Source: Lycium barbarum
Taxonomy: Eukaryota; Streptophyta; Magnoliopsida; Solanales; Solanaceae
NCBI RefSeq assembly: GCF_019175385.1
Contig: NC_083337.1
Span: forward strand, 166,731,713 to 166,795,712
Direction: 5' to 3'
Length of the DNA: 64,000 nt
Position 1 is the first letter of the stretch, and every line of letters starts with the position of its first letter. Made by a program: the position numbers and the translations under genes. Below are positions 23,396-35,199 of the stretch, in pieces. The notes beneath the pieces were generated by a model that was not told the origin of the DNA, searched no databases, and saw only the letters and a list, made by a program, of their open reading frames with translations.

Positions 23396-24528
23396 ATGTT
23401 ATACTTCATTGAAATTGATGTTCTCAGTATTTATTTTTTCTTCTTTTTCCCCATATAGAAAACATGTCATGAGTCACGACTAAGATAATACAATATTTTA
23501 GAATAAGTGACCATATATTTGTTTATTGTCATTTACAAATACGAAGGTGTTGAAAATCATTGCTAAACCAAATTACATTACAAGAATATCTATCAATTTT
23601 AAAAATATTTAGTTAATAACTTAAAAATAAAGTGATCACTAAAATAAGGTATAATAATATTTTCTATTAAAAATTCAAGTAATACATAAAAAAAATACAT
23701 CCAACCAATCCATAAATAAATATAAATATCAATTCAAGAATTAGCACCGCATGAAAAATAAGTTAACATAATTAATAAACCACAAAAAATAGATATAGGG
23801 AAAAGAAACTCATACCATATCCTACACAATGCAGATTATCAAATTTGTAAAATAACTAAATAAACAAAAATTGATCTGCTAGTAGTCTCTATATACGTTT
23901 TACGAATTGCGTACCTAAAATATAAACCTTCAACTGCAAATGTTTTTCTCGTTGATTTCCAAATATTTAAGAAATTCCTTTCGTCTCTTTTAACCTATTA
24001 AAAATAGAAACTTAAATACTTAGTTCCTTACACGTACCTTAATTTCTCCAAATGGAGTAATTAATTTAATAATATTTTATTATTAATTGAATTCAAAGTC
24101 CTAAATATTGGATAAAATATTTAAGATTATAACTTTCGTCAACGTTTATGTTACTCATTGTCTTGAAATTAATATGTTACTTTAGTTTAACGACTCTTAT
24201 TCTATCTTTTAAGACCACACATATAAAGTAATCTAAAAATACCTAACCCTATCAAATTATGGTCTAATAATTATCTAATCATTTTATTTGTTAGACTTCA
24301 AATTCTAACCTGCACAAATAACTTTCAATCACATACTTACTCCAAGGAAAATAAGGACATCCGTTTGATACTTCCTAATTTGAATGTGATAGCAACTCTT
24401 TAACTAATTTGATTCGAAATCAAAAATTAGAAGCAGTATTTGCTTTAGACTCTAGTTTTAGTTGTGACACTTTTTATATTTACCAAAATAGTCAATAGAA
24501 ATATAGTAGAATTAGACTAAAAAGGTAT
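23396..24528. other. AT-rich repeat-derived spacer
   Basis: The first 130-150 bases continue the repeat that also occurs at 28470-28700 (after its hAT insertion site). The rest is AT-rich, with no gene and no clear element boundary. Confidence 0.5.
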
Positions 24529-25836
24529 AAAAGTGTAACGACCCGTTTGATCGTTTAACACTTTTGGATTCTTTTTCGCTAAAATACCACTTTCGTACTT
24601 TTAAAAGGTAGTTTGACTTGCGGGAGTGGGTGGCACGGCGATATAATTGATGGTTGATGTTTGGACTTTTTTTTTTTATTTAATGTGTGTGAATATATAT
24701 ATAGAGTCTGGGCTAGTCAGTTAATTACTAGATAATGGGCCGATACCCCTTTACTTAGATTGAATAATTAAGGACTGTTTTTTTTTTTTTAAGGAAAGGA
24801 GCGGGCCAATTCACCCCATAGTGTAGGCCACGTTTTTGAAAGGAGGTAACATCATAACATTAGGCAAGGGGATTTGGCAGCGTTAACTGAGAGTGAGAAG
24901 GAGTAGAAGTTCCTACTATCTACTATCGTACACAGGTATTACATTAGGTTCATTCTCTTTTTCACTCGGCTTGCTCCGTAAAAGATGTATGACTCCCTTA
25001 TTGAAGATTCGTTACGCATTGGTTCTCATGAATCTGTGGTAGTTATGGCAATTTTTGTACTAAGGATTTGGTCTATGGAGGAGTAAATCACGTGCAGCAG
25101 TACACTGCTAACAACAGTGGCTGGCAGTGGAAAGGACGAGCAGGTGGGAAATAATGGCAGCCCACTTTCGTTCTTCTTCCTTTATTTTAAATGTAATCTA
25201 TGACTTTCTTTATATATATATAACTAAAAAAAAAAAAATGAAAACGTGAAATAGATGGTGCACCAAATAGTAATCTTAACACATTGATGGTGCCTATCAA
25301 CTGGAAAAAAAAAAGATTTATAACCAGTTATTTAACTGGCTTTTGCAAAGTGCATTGAAAATCCATTTAATGGCATCACGTCAAAGAAAAGAAAATTTGA
25401 AAATTTCACACGTTTTCCTCCCTACATTGACTGCACAGTACGTCCTTTTCTTCTTCTTTATAGTGAATTTAGGGTTGTTCACAGTTTTGGTTAAAACCAA
25501 AACCAAACCAAAAATTTAACCAAATCGAATAAAAAAACCGACATTTGGTTTGGTTTGGTTTGATTTGGTTTTAAATTTTAAAAACTGATAATATTTGGTT
25601 TTGTTATGGTTCTATTAAAAAATAACCGAATAAATAACCGAACCAAACCGATAAATTATATACATAAATTTTATAATTATTTATATGTATAATATTAGTT
25701 TTTCATAACTAATTATAAATATTTTATACATTTTAATCATTAATTTGATTTTTGATCTACTTATTTCACATGATTGTTTAAGGCCCATGTTTTTAATAAT
25801 ATGTCCAGACCCATGTTTTTAAGAATATATCCAGGC

Positions 25837-25944
25837 CCATGTCTTTAAGTCTTTTAACTCTTTTAAATGTTAAGTATAAACCTACTAACACCATGTCTTT
25901 AAGTCTTTTAACTCTTTTAAATGTTAAGTATAAACCTACTAACA
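25837..25944. repeat. 54-bp perfect tandem duplication
   Basis: Two adjacent copies (25837-25890 and 25891-25944) starting CCATGTCTTTAAGTC are identical by eye, inside the hAT element. A third, weaker match to the first bases lies just upstream. The identity implies a recent event. Confidence 0.9.
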
Positions 25945-26211
25945 AAAGCTCACGTTAGAGTCTAATGTTTTTAACTTAAATTTTTAGCCTTTGTTTGTCA
26001 ACCATTTGATTTTAGGTTTTTTTTTTTTTTTTTTTTTTTGAATTTAGACCTTTCTTTTTTCTTGTCTGAATGAGTCCTAAACTTCTAATATTTTTCATAT
26101 AAAAAGGACAGAAGTTGTAGATTTGGAGGTTCCTATAGAAGATACTTCAGTAACATCAGCATTTGCTGCAACTCAAGCACATAGTAATGCCCTAATACTT
26201 CCTCTGTGGGT

Positions 26212-26372
26212 AATACTCCTAAAAAGCAGAAAAGAACAACTCCTTGTAGTCGAGACCCTAGCCTTGGAGATAATGATAGAAAAACATCTGAAGTTTGGGA
26301 TCATTACACAAAGTTTTTTTAATAAAATGGGAGAATTAAGGGCAAAATGCAAGTACTGCCCCAAAGTTTGGA
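26212..26372 (+). pseudogene. BED zinc-finger remnant of hAT transposase
   Basis: Frame one (26212-26319) encodes a Lys/Arg-rich leader followed by SEVWDHYTKF; after the T-run the +1 frame encodes RAKCKYC. The Trp and the CxxC pair are conserved BED-finger features; the distal His/Cys ligands are not found. Further downstream (26363 on) the words AAGTTTGGATCACTACACAA repeat the region upstream of the frameshift, a local duplication. Not functional. Confidence 0.7.
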
Positions 26373-28469
26373 TCACTACACAAAGTTTTTTTATTTCATA
26401 TATTTTCATTTTAATTTTAGGTAGTCTTTATGTTTAATTAATAAGTATGTTTGTAACAACAACTAAAAGCTCCTATGCTCTACTGTATTTCCAGGTATGT
26501 GTATTAAGATGACAAAAATGGTGCAAGCACTACTAAGTTAGTTTTTGGCTCTATATGTAAAAGTTTAACAACTTTGAGTAACTTGAGTACTACACTATCA
26601 CTAATAGTGAAAATGTTTCTATGATGTATGTTCCACCTTAAACTATAAATAAAAGTTATCGTTTGAACCAAAAAGAAGACATGTCTTTTTCAACTTTTTA
26701 ATGTTTTACTGATAAGTCTTATGGTTGCTAGTCATAAACCGAAAAATCGAATCAAACCGACAATAACCAAACCGGTGGTTATTATTTTATTTGGTTTGGT
26801 TATGATTTTAGACATTTAAAAACCGACTAAATTGGTTTGGTTATGGTTTTAATCAATAACCGACCCAAACCGAACCATGAACACCCCTAAGTGAATTCAC
26901 GGATTGGGTTTAGCATTTTTGTCTGAGTTAAAATATTGGGGTAATTAAAGGTTTCGAGTCCTAGTCCTATGGAAGAAGATCAATGATTTGGAAGTCCATT
27001 TATAGATGAAATTGACTATTTTTTTTTTTAAATACATGATCCTTAGATAATGGGTGAAATTAATTTCCAATAAAATTCCAATCTTGCCCTTGTGGGCTTG
27101 GGGTCATTTTTTTTTGTCATATTTTGGGTTCTGAGTAAAACTGTGGCAATATGGGTATCCATGGATTCGTTTTTTAACGTATAATTCATATTTGATAGAC
27201 TTTGATCGTTCAGATGCTCTCCGCAAAGGGAAGATGCTGGCTTGATCGTTCGCGGCACCCGCTCGGCCTTCGAGGTAGGTTACGGTCAACTTTAGTTAGA
27301 CTCTGATTAGAGAGTCGTATGTAATCGTAGAAATTAACGGGATAGTATATGGGCCTTCGGTCATGGGGTGGAGGTGAATTCCAATCAAATTGGCTTTTGT
27401 TAGTTGTTACGTGAGCTTGTCGCCATGCGTGTTATTTATGTTTTTATTACCTATTTGTACCTCTGCCACATACTAGCTCATCATAAATGCACAGTTGACC
27501 GTGATATGACTCGTATATGTGGATTTTATATTGGTGGTATTATTGAGACTGATATCATGCATGACATGCCTTCCATATTTTCTTGTGACGATGGTGAGGT
27601 GAGTAACAGAGAGACTCCGAGGTCTTTGCCGGAGATTGAGAGTGATTGATAGCCTCCGAGGTTTTGCCGGAGAGCACAAGTGGTACATGGACTTCGCGGG
27701 TCCACCATGGGTCATGGCTTTGAAGCACTGCCCTTAGCATGTGTATACGAGAGTGGAGTGAGAGAGGTGACTGTTGCATTGCATTGCATTCATCCACTCA
27801 TCTATTTGACTGATCATTTGATGAGCTATATCTGTCTTGGTTGATTTCATGATTCAGCTACACTTTACTTGTATATGAGACGTGACCATACCCGTGTGCT
27901 CTATGTGCTACTTGTTAGTTTCCACTTCTTCATACGTTATCTAATCATTGTCGGCCTATGATGCTTACTGGTACTAGTGTTGTGCTGATACTACTCTTTT
28001 TGCACTTTTTGCGAGTGCAGAGTACGATCCAGGCTCCAGTTCTACGCCCCGTGGTTGATACGCGAGAGTGACATCTTTTGTCGTCCAGGGTGAGCTACTT
28101 GGTCATCCGTGGCCCTTGAAGGACCCTCTTATTTAATGCTGTGTTCTTTTATTTTGACAGATAGTATATAGCCTCCGGATATTTTCGGACTTTTATTCCA
28201 TATTATGTTTAGCGCTCTTGTACCCTTTGACTAGATTTTGGGGATGTCGTGACATTTCTAGTTATGATAAGTATTTAAGACTTGATAACTTCTTCTTATT
28301 TTAATTTTCCGCTTATTTAACTTGTTATTGGTAATGTGGTTCGCCTACTCGGAGGGATAGTGTAGGTACCACCACGACTCGCGATTTGGGTCGTGACAAA
28401 AAGTCATTTAAGATTTAAAGGATATTTTGGTCTACCAACATTTATATTCATGCTTTTAAAATAATTATA

Positions 28470-28705
28470 AACGTGCAGTTGCACGTTATTTCATGTCAAT
28501 CTCAACCACTTTAAAAGATATTAGATAATATTATTTGTAATTATATATATTTATTTAATGAGTTATAAAAATATTACTATAGTATAGGATTGTATCTACT
28601 TAATACTTCTTTGAAATTGATGTTGCCGGTATTTACATTTTTCTTCTTTTTACTCGTATAGAAAACATGTTACAACTAAAATAATTCAATATTAAAGATT
28701 AAGTA
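28470..28705 (-). repeat. Repeat copy matching 17692-17827 plus 23396-23540 (unoccupied hAT site)
   Basis: Begins with the hairpin AACGTGCAGTTGCACGTT and runs parallel to the sequence interrupted at 17827. At about 28590 it reads GGATTGTATCTACTTAATAC with a single TTGTATCT, where the other copy has TTGTACCT on both sides of the hAT MITE. It is thus a related empty site. Just left of the hairpin (28448-28469) lies a sequence resembling a Helitron 5' start on the minus strand. Confidence 0.75.
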
Positions 28706-29156
28706 ATCATAAAGCCGACACGTGACAACCACTGTCTAGATATTAATTAAAATTAGATAATTCACTTGTCTGTGACCTTATTTTATAAATTCAATTGTTA
28801 ATCTTTAATCTAGATTTTAGGTTAAACATTCCGATAATATTTCCCATAAAAAACTCATTACCAAATATATGTAAAGTACCGAAATTATATTTTAAATTAG
28901 TGGTGATGAGAGTTCCATATGTCTTTTGCTCAAACTTGTATATCAAATGGTCCGAACAAGATGGATTTATAATTTATACTTAATAAATTCAACTTTTAAC
29001 TTTTTAATCTTTGAACCCGTTGTATTTCTGAAATTATGAATTCGAGATATAACATTTATGAATATCTTAGTGATTTTTCACAAGTCCATTTATGTTTCTT
29101 GTCCAAAAATGGACCCATCAAATACATGGTCCATCCGCCTCCCCCAACAAATTTAG

Positions 29157-29705
29157 GAGCCATTTGGACGTGATTTAAAATTACGAGATGAAATCAAGTT
29201 TGAACATAAAATTTGGATTTTTAAGTTGTATTTTTTCTTGTAGACATAAAAACCTCACAAATTGTGAAAACCATCAAAACTTTTCCAATTCTTATACAAT
29301 CTTACTAAATGAGCAAATCATAGTTCATAACAAAATTAATACGCTACTAGAAGACCTTTCTAAAATTTATAACATCAATTGATCAAACTTTAGTTCAATA
29401 AAATGAAAAATTAAACAGGAGTTATAGTGTAACTACCCTTTAATATAATCCTCTCACATGGTTGGTAAGAGTAAATTTGTTATAAACATACTATCTACTT
29501 GTAGATCTTTTAATTTTAATATTTGATATAAATGATTGGTATACATGATTAGTAAATATATCTATTTTTACCAACTTATGGATCTATTTTTACAAAATAT
29601 AAATTTATGGGTCAACTTTTACATATAAAAAGTTTGAAATCATGATTTGGAATCCCAAATCATACCTTTTTAGATGATTTGGGATTTCATCTCATGAAAC
29701 GCCTA
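29157..29705 (+). mobile_element. Non-autonomous DNA element, copy 2 of the family at 1506-2085
   Basis: Ends GCCATTTGGACGTGATTT on the left and TGAAACGCCTAC on the right; the interior aligns in reverse orientation with 1506-2085. The alignable core contains an open frame of 64 codons (29188-29382) that parallels the 66-codon frame of copy 1, including shared CIF-CRHK, TNCEN and NSYTIL stretches. No known transposase motif. Probably the remnant of a larger element. Confidence 0.6.
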
Positions 29706-31914
29706 CTTAGTCAAATTTTGAACTTCACTCTCTAATCAAACATTGATTTATAATTTAAGGGCTTTAGACTTCAGTTGAAATTTATGTTGGGCAGGTCCAC
29801 AATTTAAGTAACGATGTCTTGGAGTTTGAATCTCAAAGACATCTTGATTAATGTTGCTTTTGAACTTCCTTACTCTCTGTTACTATGTGTAGACTGATGT
29901 GTTACTTAAGTCCGAGCAATCACACTGTTAAATGTCAATGTGAGAAAACCATGAAGGTAAAGGTTCGTTTATTAAACTAGAGTTTAGGTTATATACATCA
30001 TAGCATAAACATATTTTCACACTATTAGCTCATGTAAAAGATAAATACAAGTAAGCTTTCTTAAAATATAAAATATATGATCTTAAAATAAAACAAGTTA
30101 CTTGTTATAACAAGTCAATATGACATGATGGTATAAAACAGTGACAATATATATTACTTAATTAATCCCTTTTAACAATTATATAGTTGTCTAATGTCTT
30201 ATCAAGTGTAGATTCAGCCGGGGGTTTTACACTTGTCATGAAATCAAGGATTTGCAATAGTAAACTAAAGGATGAATCAATTATGTTATGAGTTTTTATG
30301 GGGCGAGTATTTCCATAAAGGGAAATCATTTGAACTTTAAGTGAGGTTTCTACTTGATAAAGACATACTATTTACAACTTTTAGAAGCAAGGTAAATTAG
30401 AATATATTCATATATCTAGCTTGCACAAAGCTGACATATATATAAGCACCTAAAGAATTACCAAAGCTAGAAGGCACAATGGGAATTTTGATGGGGGAGG
30501 TGAGGCACAAGTAGCTTTTATGATGGTTGATTTACAACAATAAGTTTGGATGGGGTGGTTCTGAATTTTTTTGACCTCTGCTTGCTCATGGGTACAATTT
30601 TAAATTTAACTAGTCTTGGACTTTTGACCTGAAGGTCTGTCCATAAGACAAGCGAGGTCAAAAATTCAAGACCGCCCACTTCAAGATCATTGCGTGTAAT
30701 TTCTTGGTTTCCAACCTGTTTTTAGATTGTGGATGTGTCACATGAGGAGGTAAAATGAGAGATTTAGGTGGTTACGTTGTAGAAATGGCTTGGCAAAGAG
30801 AGTGAAAATCTGGACCAGAGTAGGAAGGAGGAATACTGGGCCAGACTGGAAACCTTAGGGCTTAGATCCATAACTAGATTTAAGACCAGTGGGCCCAATT
30901 CGATGAATAGATACGTGAAATAACCCAATGAAATTGTGGCAATAGTTAGTTTATTAGCTTTACAAATTTATATCTTAGTACAGTGTCTCGATAATTATTT
31001 ATAATATTGATAAAGGTGGGCGAATCAAAAATATTATTTAATTTTAGGAAGAAATAAGATATCTTGGTCTCTTACAATTTGAATAGAAGAAAATGACTTT
31101 TCTCAGATCTCTTATGTGTTTTTTTCATATCTTTTATGTGTAAAAATGAAAATCTCTTATAAAAATGTTATAAAACTAAAAAAAAGTTTGTAAAGGGCAA
31201 AACAACCATTTCTCCCTAATTTTGAGGTTCTTAAGATTAAAAATACGCGGCTTCCTGCTGTGATTGTGATGTTACCATATAGACATTAAACAGTCAAAAT
31301 TTATCATTACAAATGAATGCCTTTGACCATAAGCTTTTTAACTTTACTCTCTAATCAACATTAATTTTTTCATTCAACAAGGCAGATTCATGAGTTAATC
31401 ATGTATTTTTGGTGAACTTGATAGGATAGATGACTTTGGTCATTGTACTTAATTGTATTTATAGAATTTTACATATATTAACCCCTAAGTTCATGTATGA
31501 GATATACATTAATGTATACATATGCTTATGAAACCCAAATTTTTCTAATTAAACTACTCTCTCATAAAGAAAAAACACGCATACATATATAAAATGCAGT
31601 CACATGTGCATGTATACGTCCATATCCGTAAGAACAGAAACAAATATCTCGTTCTATTGCAACTTCGAATCTTATCAAATCGGTTTTATTGCTCAGCTTA
31701 CGGAATGAATTTCTTTGTATATATAGATTAACGCCTGGTTTTACTTTTTTGCTTATTATAGAAAAATAATAAATATAAATAATTCAAAATTCTGAATTCA
31801 TCTCTATTTTTATTTTACTATGTAAATGACAAGTAGGCTTGGGAGGGTGTGGAAAGTGTGAGGAATTGGTGGTGGAGGGGGAAGATTTAAGTTTTCAATT
31901 TAAGGGTGAGCTAA
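29706..31914. other. Spacer without recognised features
   Basis: About 2.2 kb of AT-rich DNA. Short frames exist but none shows a recognisable domain, and no terminal repeats or target duplications were found. Confidence 0.45.
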
Positions 31915-32203
31915 CTAAGCCCCCGTTTGGCTATAAGAATTATTCACTTTATTTAAGAATTTTTTTTCACTTTTTTCCGGAATCAGCGTTTGGCCATGAG
32001 AATTCTAAATATAACTTGAAGTTGTATTACGGAATACCAAAAACTCAAAAAACTTATTTTTTAAAAAAAATCACTTTTTTCACTTTTTTACAACTAAATT
32101 TCACCAAAAACTACAATTTCAAAAACTATGGCCAAATACAACTCCAACTCCAACTCCAAAATTTCAAAAAAAATGATTTGTTTTTTAATGGGGCCTAAAT
32201 TTT
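31915..32203. mobile_element. Tourist-like MITE (weakly bounded)
   Basis: Starts with GCCCCCGTTTGGC and repeats CGTTTGGCCATGAGAATTCT shortly inside; the far end reads AATGGGGCC, followed by TAA, with TAA also before the left end. The inner part is A-rich with (CTCCAA)n-type repeats near 32140. Ends are only partly inverted, so the boundaries are tentative. A 119-codon frame across it is incidental. Confidence 0.45.
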
Positions 32204-32408
32204 GGTAGGGTTAAGAGTTAAGACATTGGATACATAATGGGACCTCGGGATGGATGCACTATGCAGACATTTCTCGAGCGAAGCACATTAAGAAGTGTTT
32301 TTTTTTTTTTTTTTTTAAATGGGTTTATCCATCACAAATTTAAATTAGTTAAATAGTATTTCCTTCTGTCCATTTTATTTGTCTTATTAAATTAGTTGGT
32401 CAAAAATA

Positions 32409-32696
32409 CTCCCACCGTTCCATTTACTTAGCCTTATACTAAAAATAGAATTTACTTAGCCTTATAATAAAAATAGATTTTCTTGTTTACTTGTCAAATT
32501 TAACAAATCAAAAGAGATTTAATATTTTCTTCCAATGTTACTCTTATCATTATATAATTATATAAAGTAATAGTAGTCAAACTTTGATTTTCAAATCATA
32601 ACTAATGAAAATAATGTAGTAAAACAAACTACTAATAAATATTTTCTTAAGGGAAGTGACAAGTCAATAAATATCAAGCAAAATAAAATGGAGGGA
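32409..32696. mobile_element. Stowaway-like MITE
   Basis: Left end CTCCCACCGTTCCATTTACT after TA; right end AAAATGGAGGGA. CTCCC...GGGAG ends with TA targets are typical of Stowaway (Tc1/mariner) MITEs. The right TA is not conserved. The phrase TTACTTAGCCTTATAMTAAAAATAG is duplicated at the left end. Confidence 0.6.
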
Positions 32697-32772
32697 ACTC
32701 TACTCGGGCTAAGGGTAAAGTTGGTAATTTTTCTTACATCTCCCCCTCCTGTAGCCTGTCAAGATAGGCTTA

Positions 32773-32865
32773 GAGCCCGTTTGGATGGACTTATGGCTTA
32801 TTTTTGTGATTTTCATTTAAAACACAAGTGCTTAAAAGCACCTAAAAATCAATCCAAACAAGCTC
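32773..32865. mobile_element. 93-bp Tourist-like MITE
   Basis: Inverted ends GAGCCCGTTTGGAT and GAGCTTGTTTGGATTG, with TTA on both sides (32770-32772, 32866-32868). Its two halves form a near-continuous hairpin around AAGTGCTTAAAAGCACC. It is one of the smallest complete PIF/Harbinger MITEs here. Confidence 0.75.
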
Positions 32866-33075
32866 TTACTTAGTATAATTTTCTACTTAACTGTATTCTA
32901 ATAAATATGATGAAAGAAAGAGTAAGGTTAAAATGAGATCAAGGAATAAATAAGCGCAATGTAGTCAAATTTATCCTTTAAGACTTTTAGTTAATGGTTT
33001 TTTAAGGGTTGCAAAAGATAGACTTGACAAATGAATCAAAGGAATTTTTTTTGAATATTGGATAATTTTGTAACA

Positions 33076-33180
33076 ACATACCTGGTGTAATTCCTTAGTG
33101 GGAACTGAGTAGGGTGGTGTGTACGCAACCTTACCCTACCTTGTAAAGACAGAGAAATTATTTCTGATAGACCCTTAACT
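33076..33180 (-). repeat. 3' tail fragment of an RTE-type LINE or related SINE
   Basis: On the plus strand, ACGCAACCTTACCCTACCTT followed by a degenerate GACCC..CTCAA segment aligns with 45160-45246, which is the 3' region of the LINE fragment in the Pumilio gene. Only the tail is present; no coding. Confidence 0.6.
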
Positions 33181-34055
33181 CAAGTAGAATACTAAATTAT
33201 TTTAAAAAAAACAAATATTCGCGCACATAAAAGAGTGAGAAGAGAGAGGCATCAAGAATGCATCATCATCAGAAAAATTGAGGAGAAGAAACAAATGTTG
33301 CATGGAAGAAGCTAATAAAAGCATCTTATTTCCATCACAATCACAGTAGGCACAAATTTAAAAGTCCCTATCTCTTAAGACAAGTAGATACATACATGCC
33401 CACCATCACTTTCTAGTAGCTGCTCTACATTAATAGGAATCCATACTAAATGCCTCATCCTACATTATTGATGTTTCATATGAAATTAACATAATACTAA
33501 CTTTCGGGATTAAATACTTCCAAACCTATAATTTTTTATAACGATTATCTCTTCGGGTATGGACTACTTCCCACTAAGCTTTAGATATATGGAAACAATC
33601 ACCTAATTTGTTTTTTATTTATCCCCGTTGAGGTTTGAGCCATGATATTCAAATTGACTATTAGATCACACTCTTGAATGTTACTTTTGGCAGAAAAAAG
33701 GATATTCAAATTTATCTGAGTAAGTTAAAGGAAAAATCAAAGTTTTTTGGCAGAAAAAAGGATAAAAATTAAATAACCTTGCATCTCAAAGGCAAAAGAA
33801 AAAAATTTGACAAAAATATAAGTATTTATTATATTTAATTTTGGGCGCCTAATTAGAATTTGGCCTTAAGCCACAAATATCTTTGAGATGCCCCGGATTG
33901 TATGTTGCTCTATTAGTGAATTATCATGTACAACTTTTTAACCCGACTAGAGAATTGCTATTTCTCATGAATTAAAAAAAAAAAAATGATTCCAATCGGG
34001 TGGAGTATTTAGATATGTCTAATCCAGTATATGAGCTTAAAATTGATTGACCTTA

Positions 34056-34337
34056 CTCCCTCCGTCCCGCATTAGTTGTCCACATTACTATAAATATCCG
34101 TCTCAAAATATTTGTCCATTTACAAAGTCAAGATGGAATAAATTAAGTTTTTCCTACTTTTCCCCTAACACTAGTTTTTAGTTTTTATTTTTTTATTTTT
34201 TTTAAGTATTCAATATTGATTAGAGTGCAATTAATTGGAGAGAGATAAGAGTAATGTGGTAAAAATACACTTTTATTTATGAGTACTTAAAGGGAATGCA
34301 AAGAGAAAAGTGAACAAGTAATATGAGACGAAGGGAG
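34056..34337. mobile_element. Stowaway MITE
   Basis: Left end CTCCCTCCGTCCCGCATTAG, right end GAGACGAAGGGAG, with TA at 34054-34055 and 34338-34339. The inverted ends pair over about 25 bases with mismatches. The same family begins at 63884 and runs off the window. 282 bp, no coding. Confidence 0.85.
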
Positions 34338-35199
34338 TAGTTATTATCCTCCTGGTCAAACACAATTAAGTAGCTACCTCATCATCTTCAAATATTTTTA
34401 CTCTCCGTAAGACCAGATCTTTATGTCTCCAAGAATCTTTCTCGTATTTACACATGTTTAAGACAAAACTGATTTAATCTCTTCGAAAGCATCCTTCTTG
34501 CATGTTGCAACAACACCTATAGTATTCCTTTTTCATTTTCAGTGCCTAGGAACAACATGAAACAATGAGCTAATAGCAAATATTTTTTTGTAAATATTGA
34601 CTATTGCTACTTAATTTTCATAAATAATTCTCTCCCATGACTTATCTTTCTCATTTTGTTTTCAAGAATTAAAATATTGTTTACCTCAATCTTGTCGAAA
34701 AATCCTTGTACCGATGAGTTTGTAGAAAGTACTTCTAGGATTATACCTTATGCATCAATTAAGTGCACCTTGCTTTGTTAGTAGTAATGGGTTTTTGAAA
34801 AGATGGTCAAATTCGTTCTTTTACTATTCGAAAAATGATTGAGCAAATCTGTCATGCGTAACACTTTTTTGTCTAATCTTTGCTTCGTCATCAGAAAAAA
34901 AAAAACCTTATTTTCCCTTAGACCCTGATTGATCTCTGAAAAATAATCAAGGATAATGTTAAATCATAGTAAAAAATAGAGGGGTAAATCCGAACATTTA
35001 CCCTTGAAGAATTTTGAACACCCGGAGTTCACCGATTTCATGCTACAACCTTGTTAATGGCAAGAACAAATACGATTAAGTTATGAATGATACCAAAATA
35101 TAATGAAGAATAAAATTGAAGAATTTAGGATAACAAATAGACAAATTTGAACTTTTTCCCTTGTATTTTATAAAAGAGGAAAGACCTGAAATTGGCATT

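Larger units (their letters stand above)
25470..26889 (+). mobile_element. hAT element with decayed BED zinc-finger fragment
   Basis: Ends TAGGGTTGTTCA and (reverse complement) TAGGGGTGTTCA, flanked by the 8-bp duplication AGTGAATT (25462-25469, 26890-26897). Subterminal regions are full of AACCAAACC / GGTTTGGTT repeats in inverted arrangement. From 26212 the plus strand reads a Lys-rich leader and TSEVWDHYTK, then a stop at 26320 next to a T7 run; the next frame continues with LRAKCKYC. Together they match the pattern of a BED-type zinc finger from the N terminus of hAT transposase. The catalytic part is absent. It is therefore a deletion derivative of an autonomous hAT. Confidence 0.85.
24534..28398 (+). 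mobile_element. Second solo-LTR-like element, holding a hAT insertion
   Basis: Starts TGTAACGACCCG and ends GGGTCGTGACA, again TG...CA with inverted terminal similarity (CGACCC/GGGTCG). The perfect 5-bp target duplication AAAAG is at 24529-24533 and 28399-28403. Removing the hAT element at 25470-26889 leaves 2.45 kb. No gag, protease, RT or integrase frame is present, and no long internal direct repeat, so a solo LTR is the simplest reading. Short frames around 27043-27800 on both strands overlap each other and match nothing recognisable. Confidence 0.7.
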
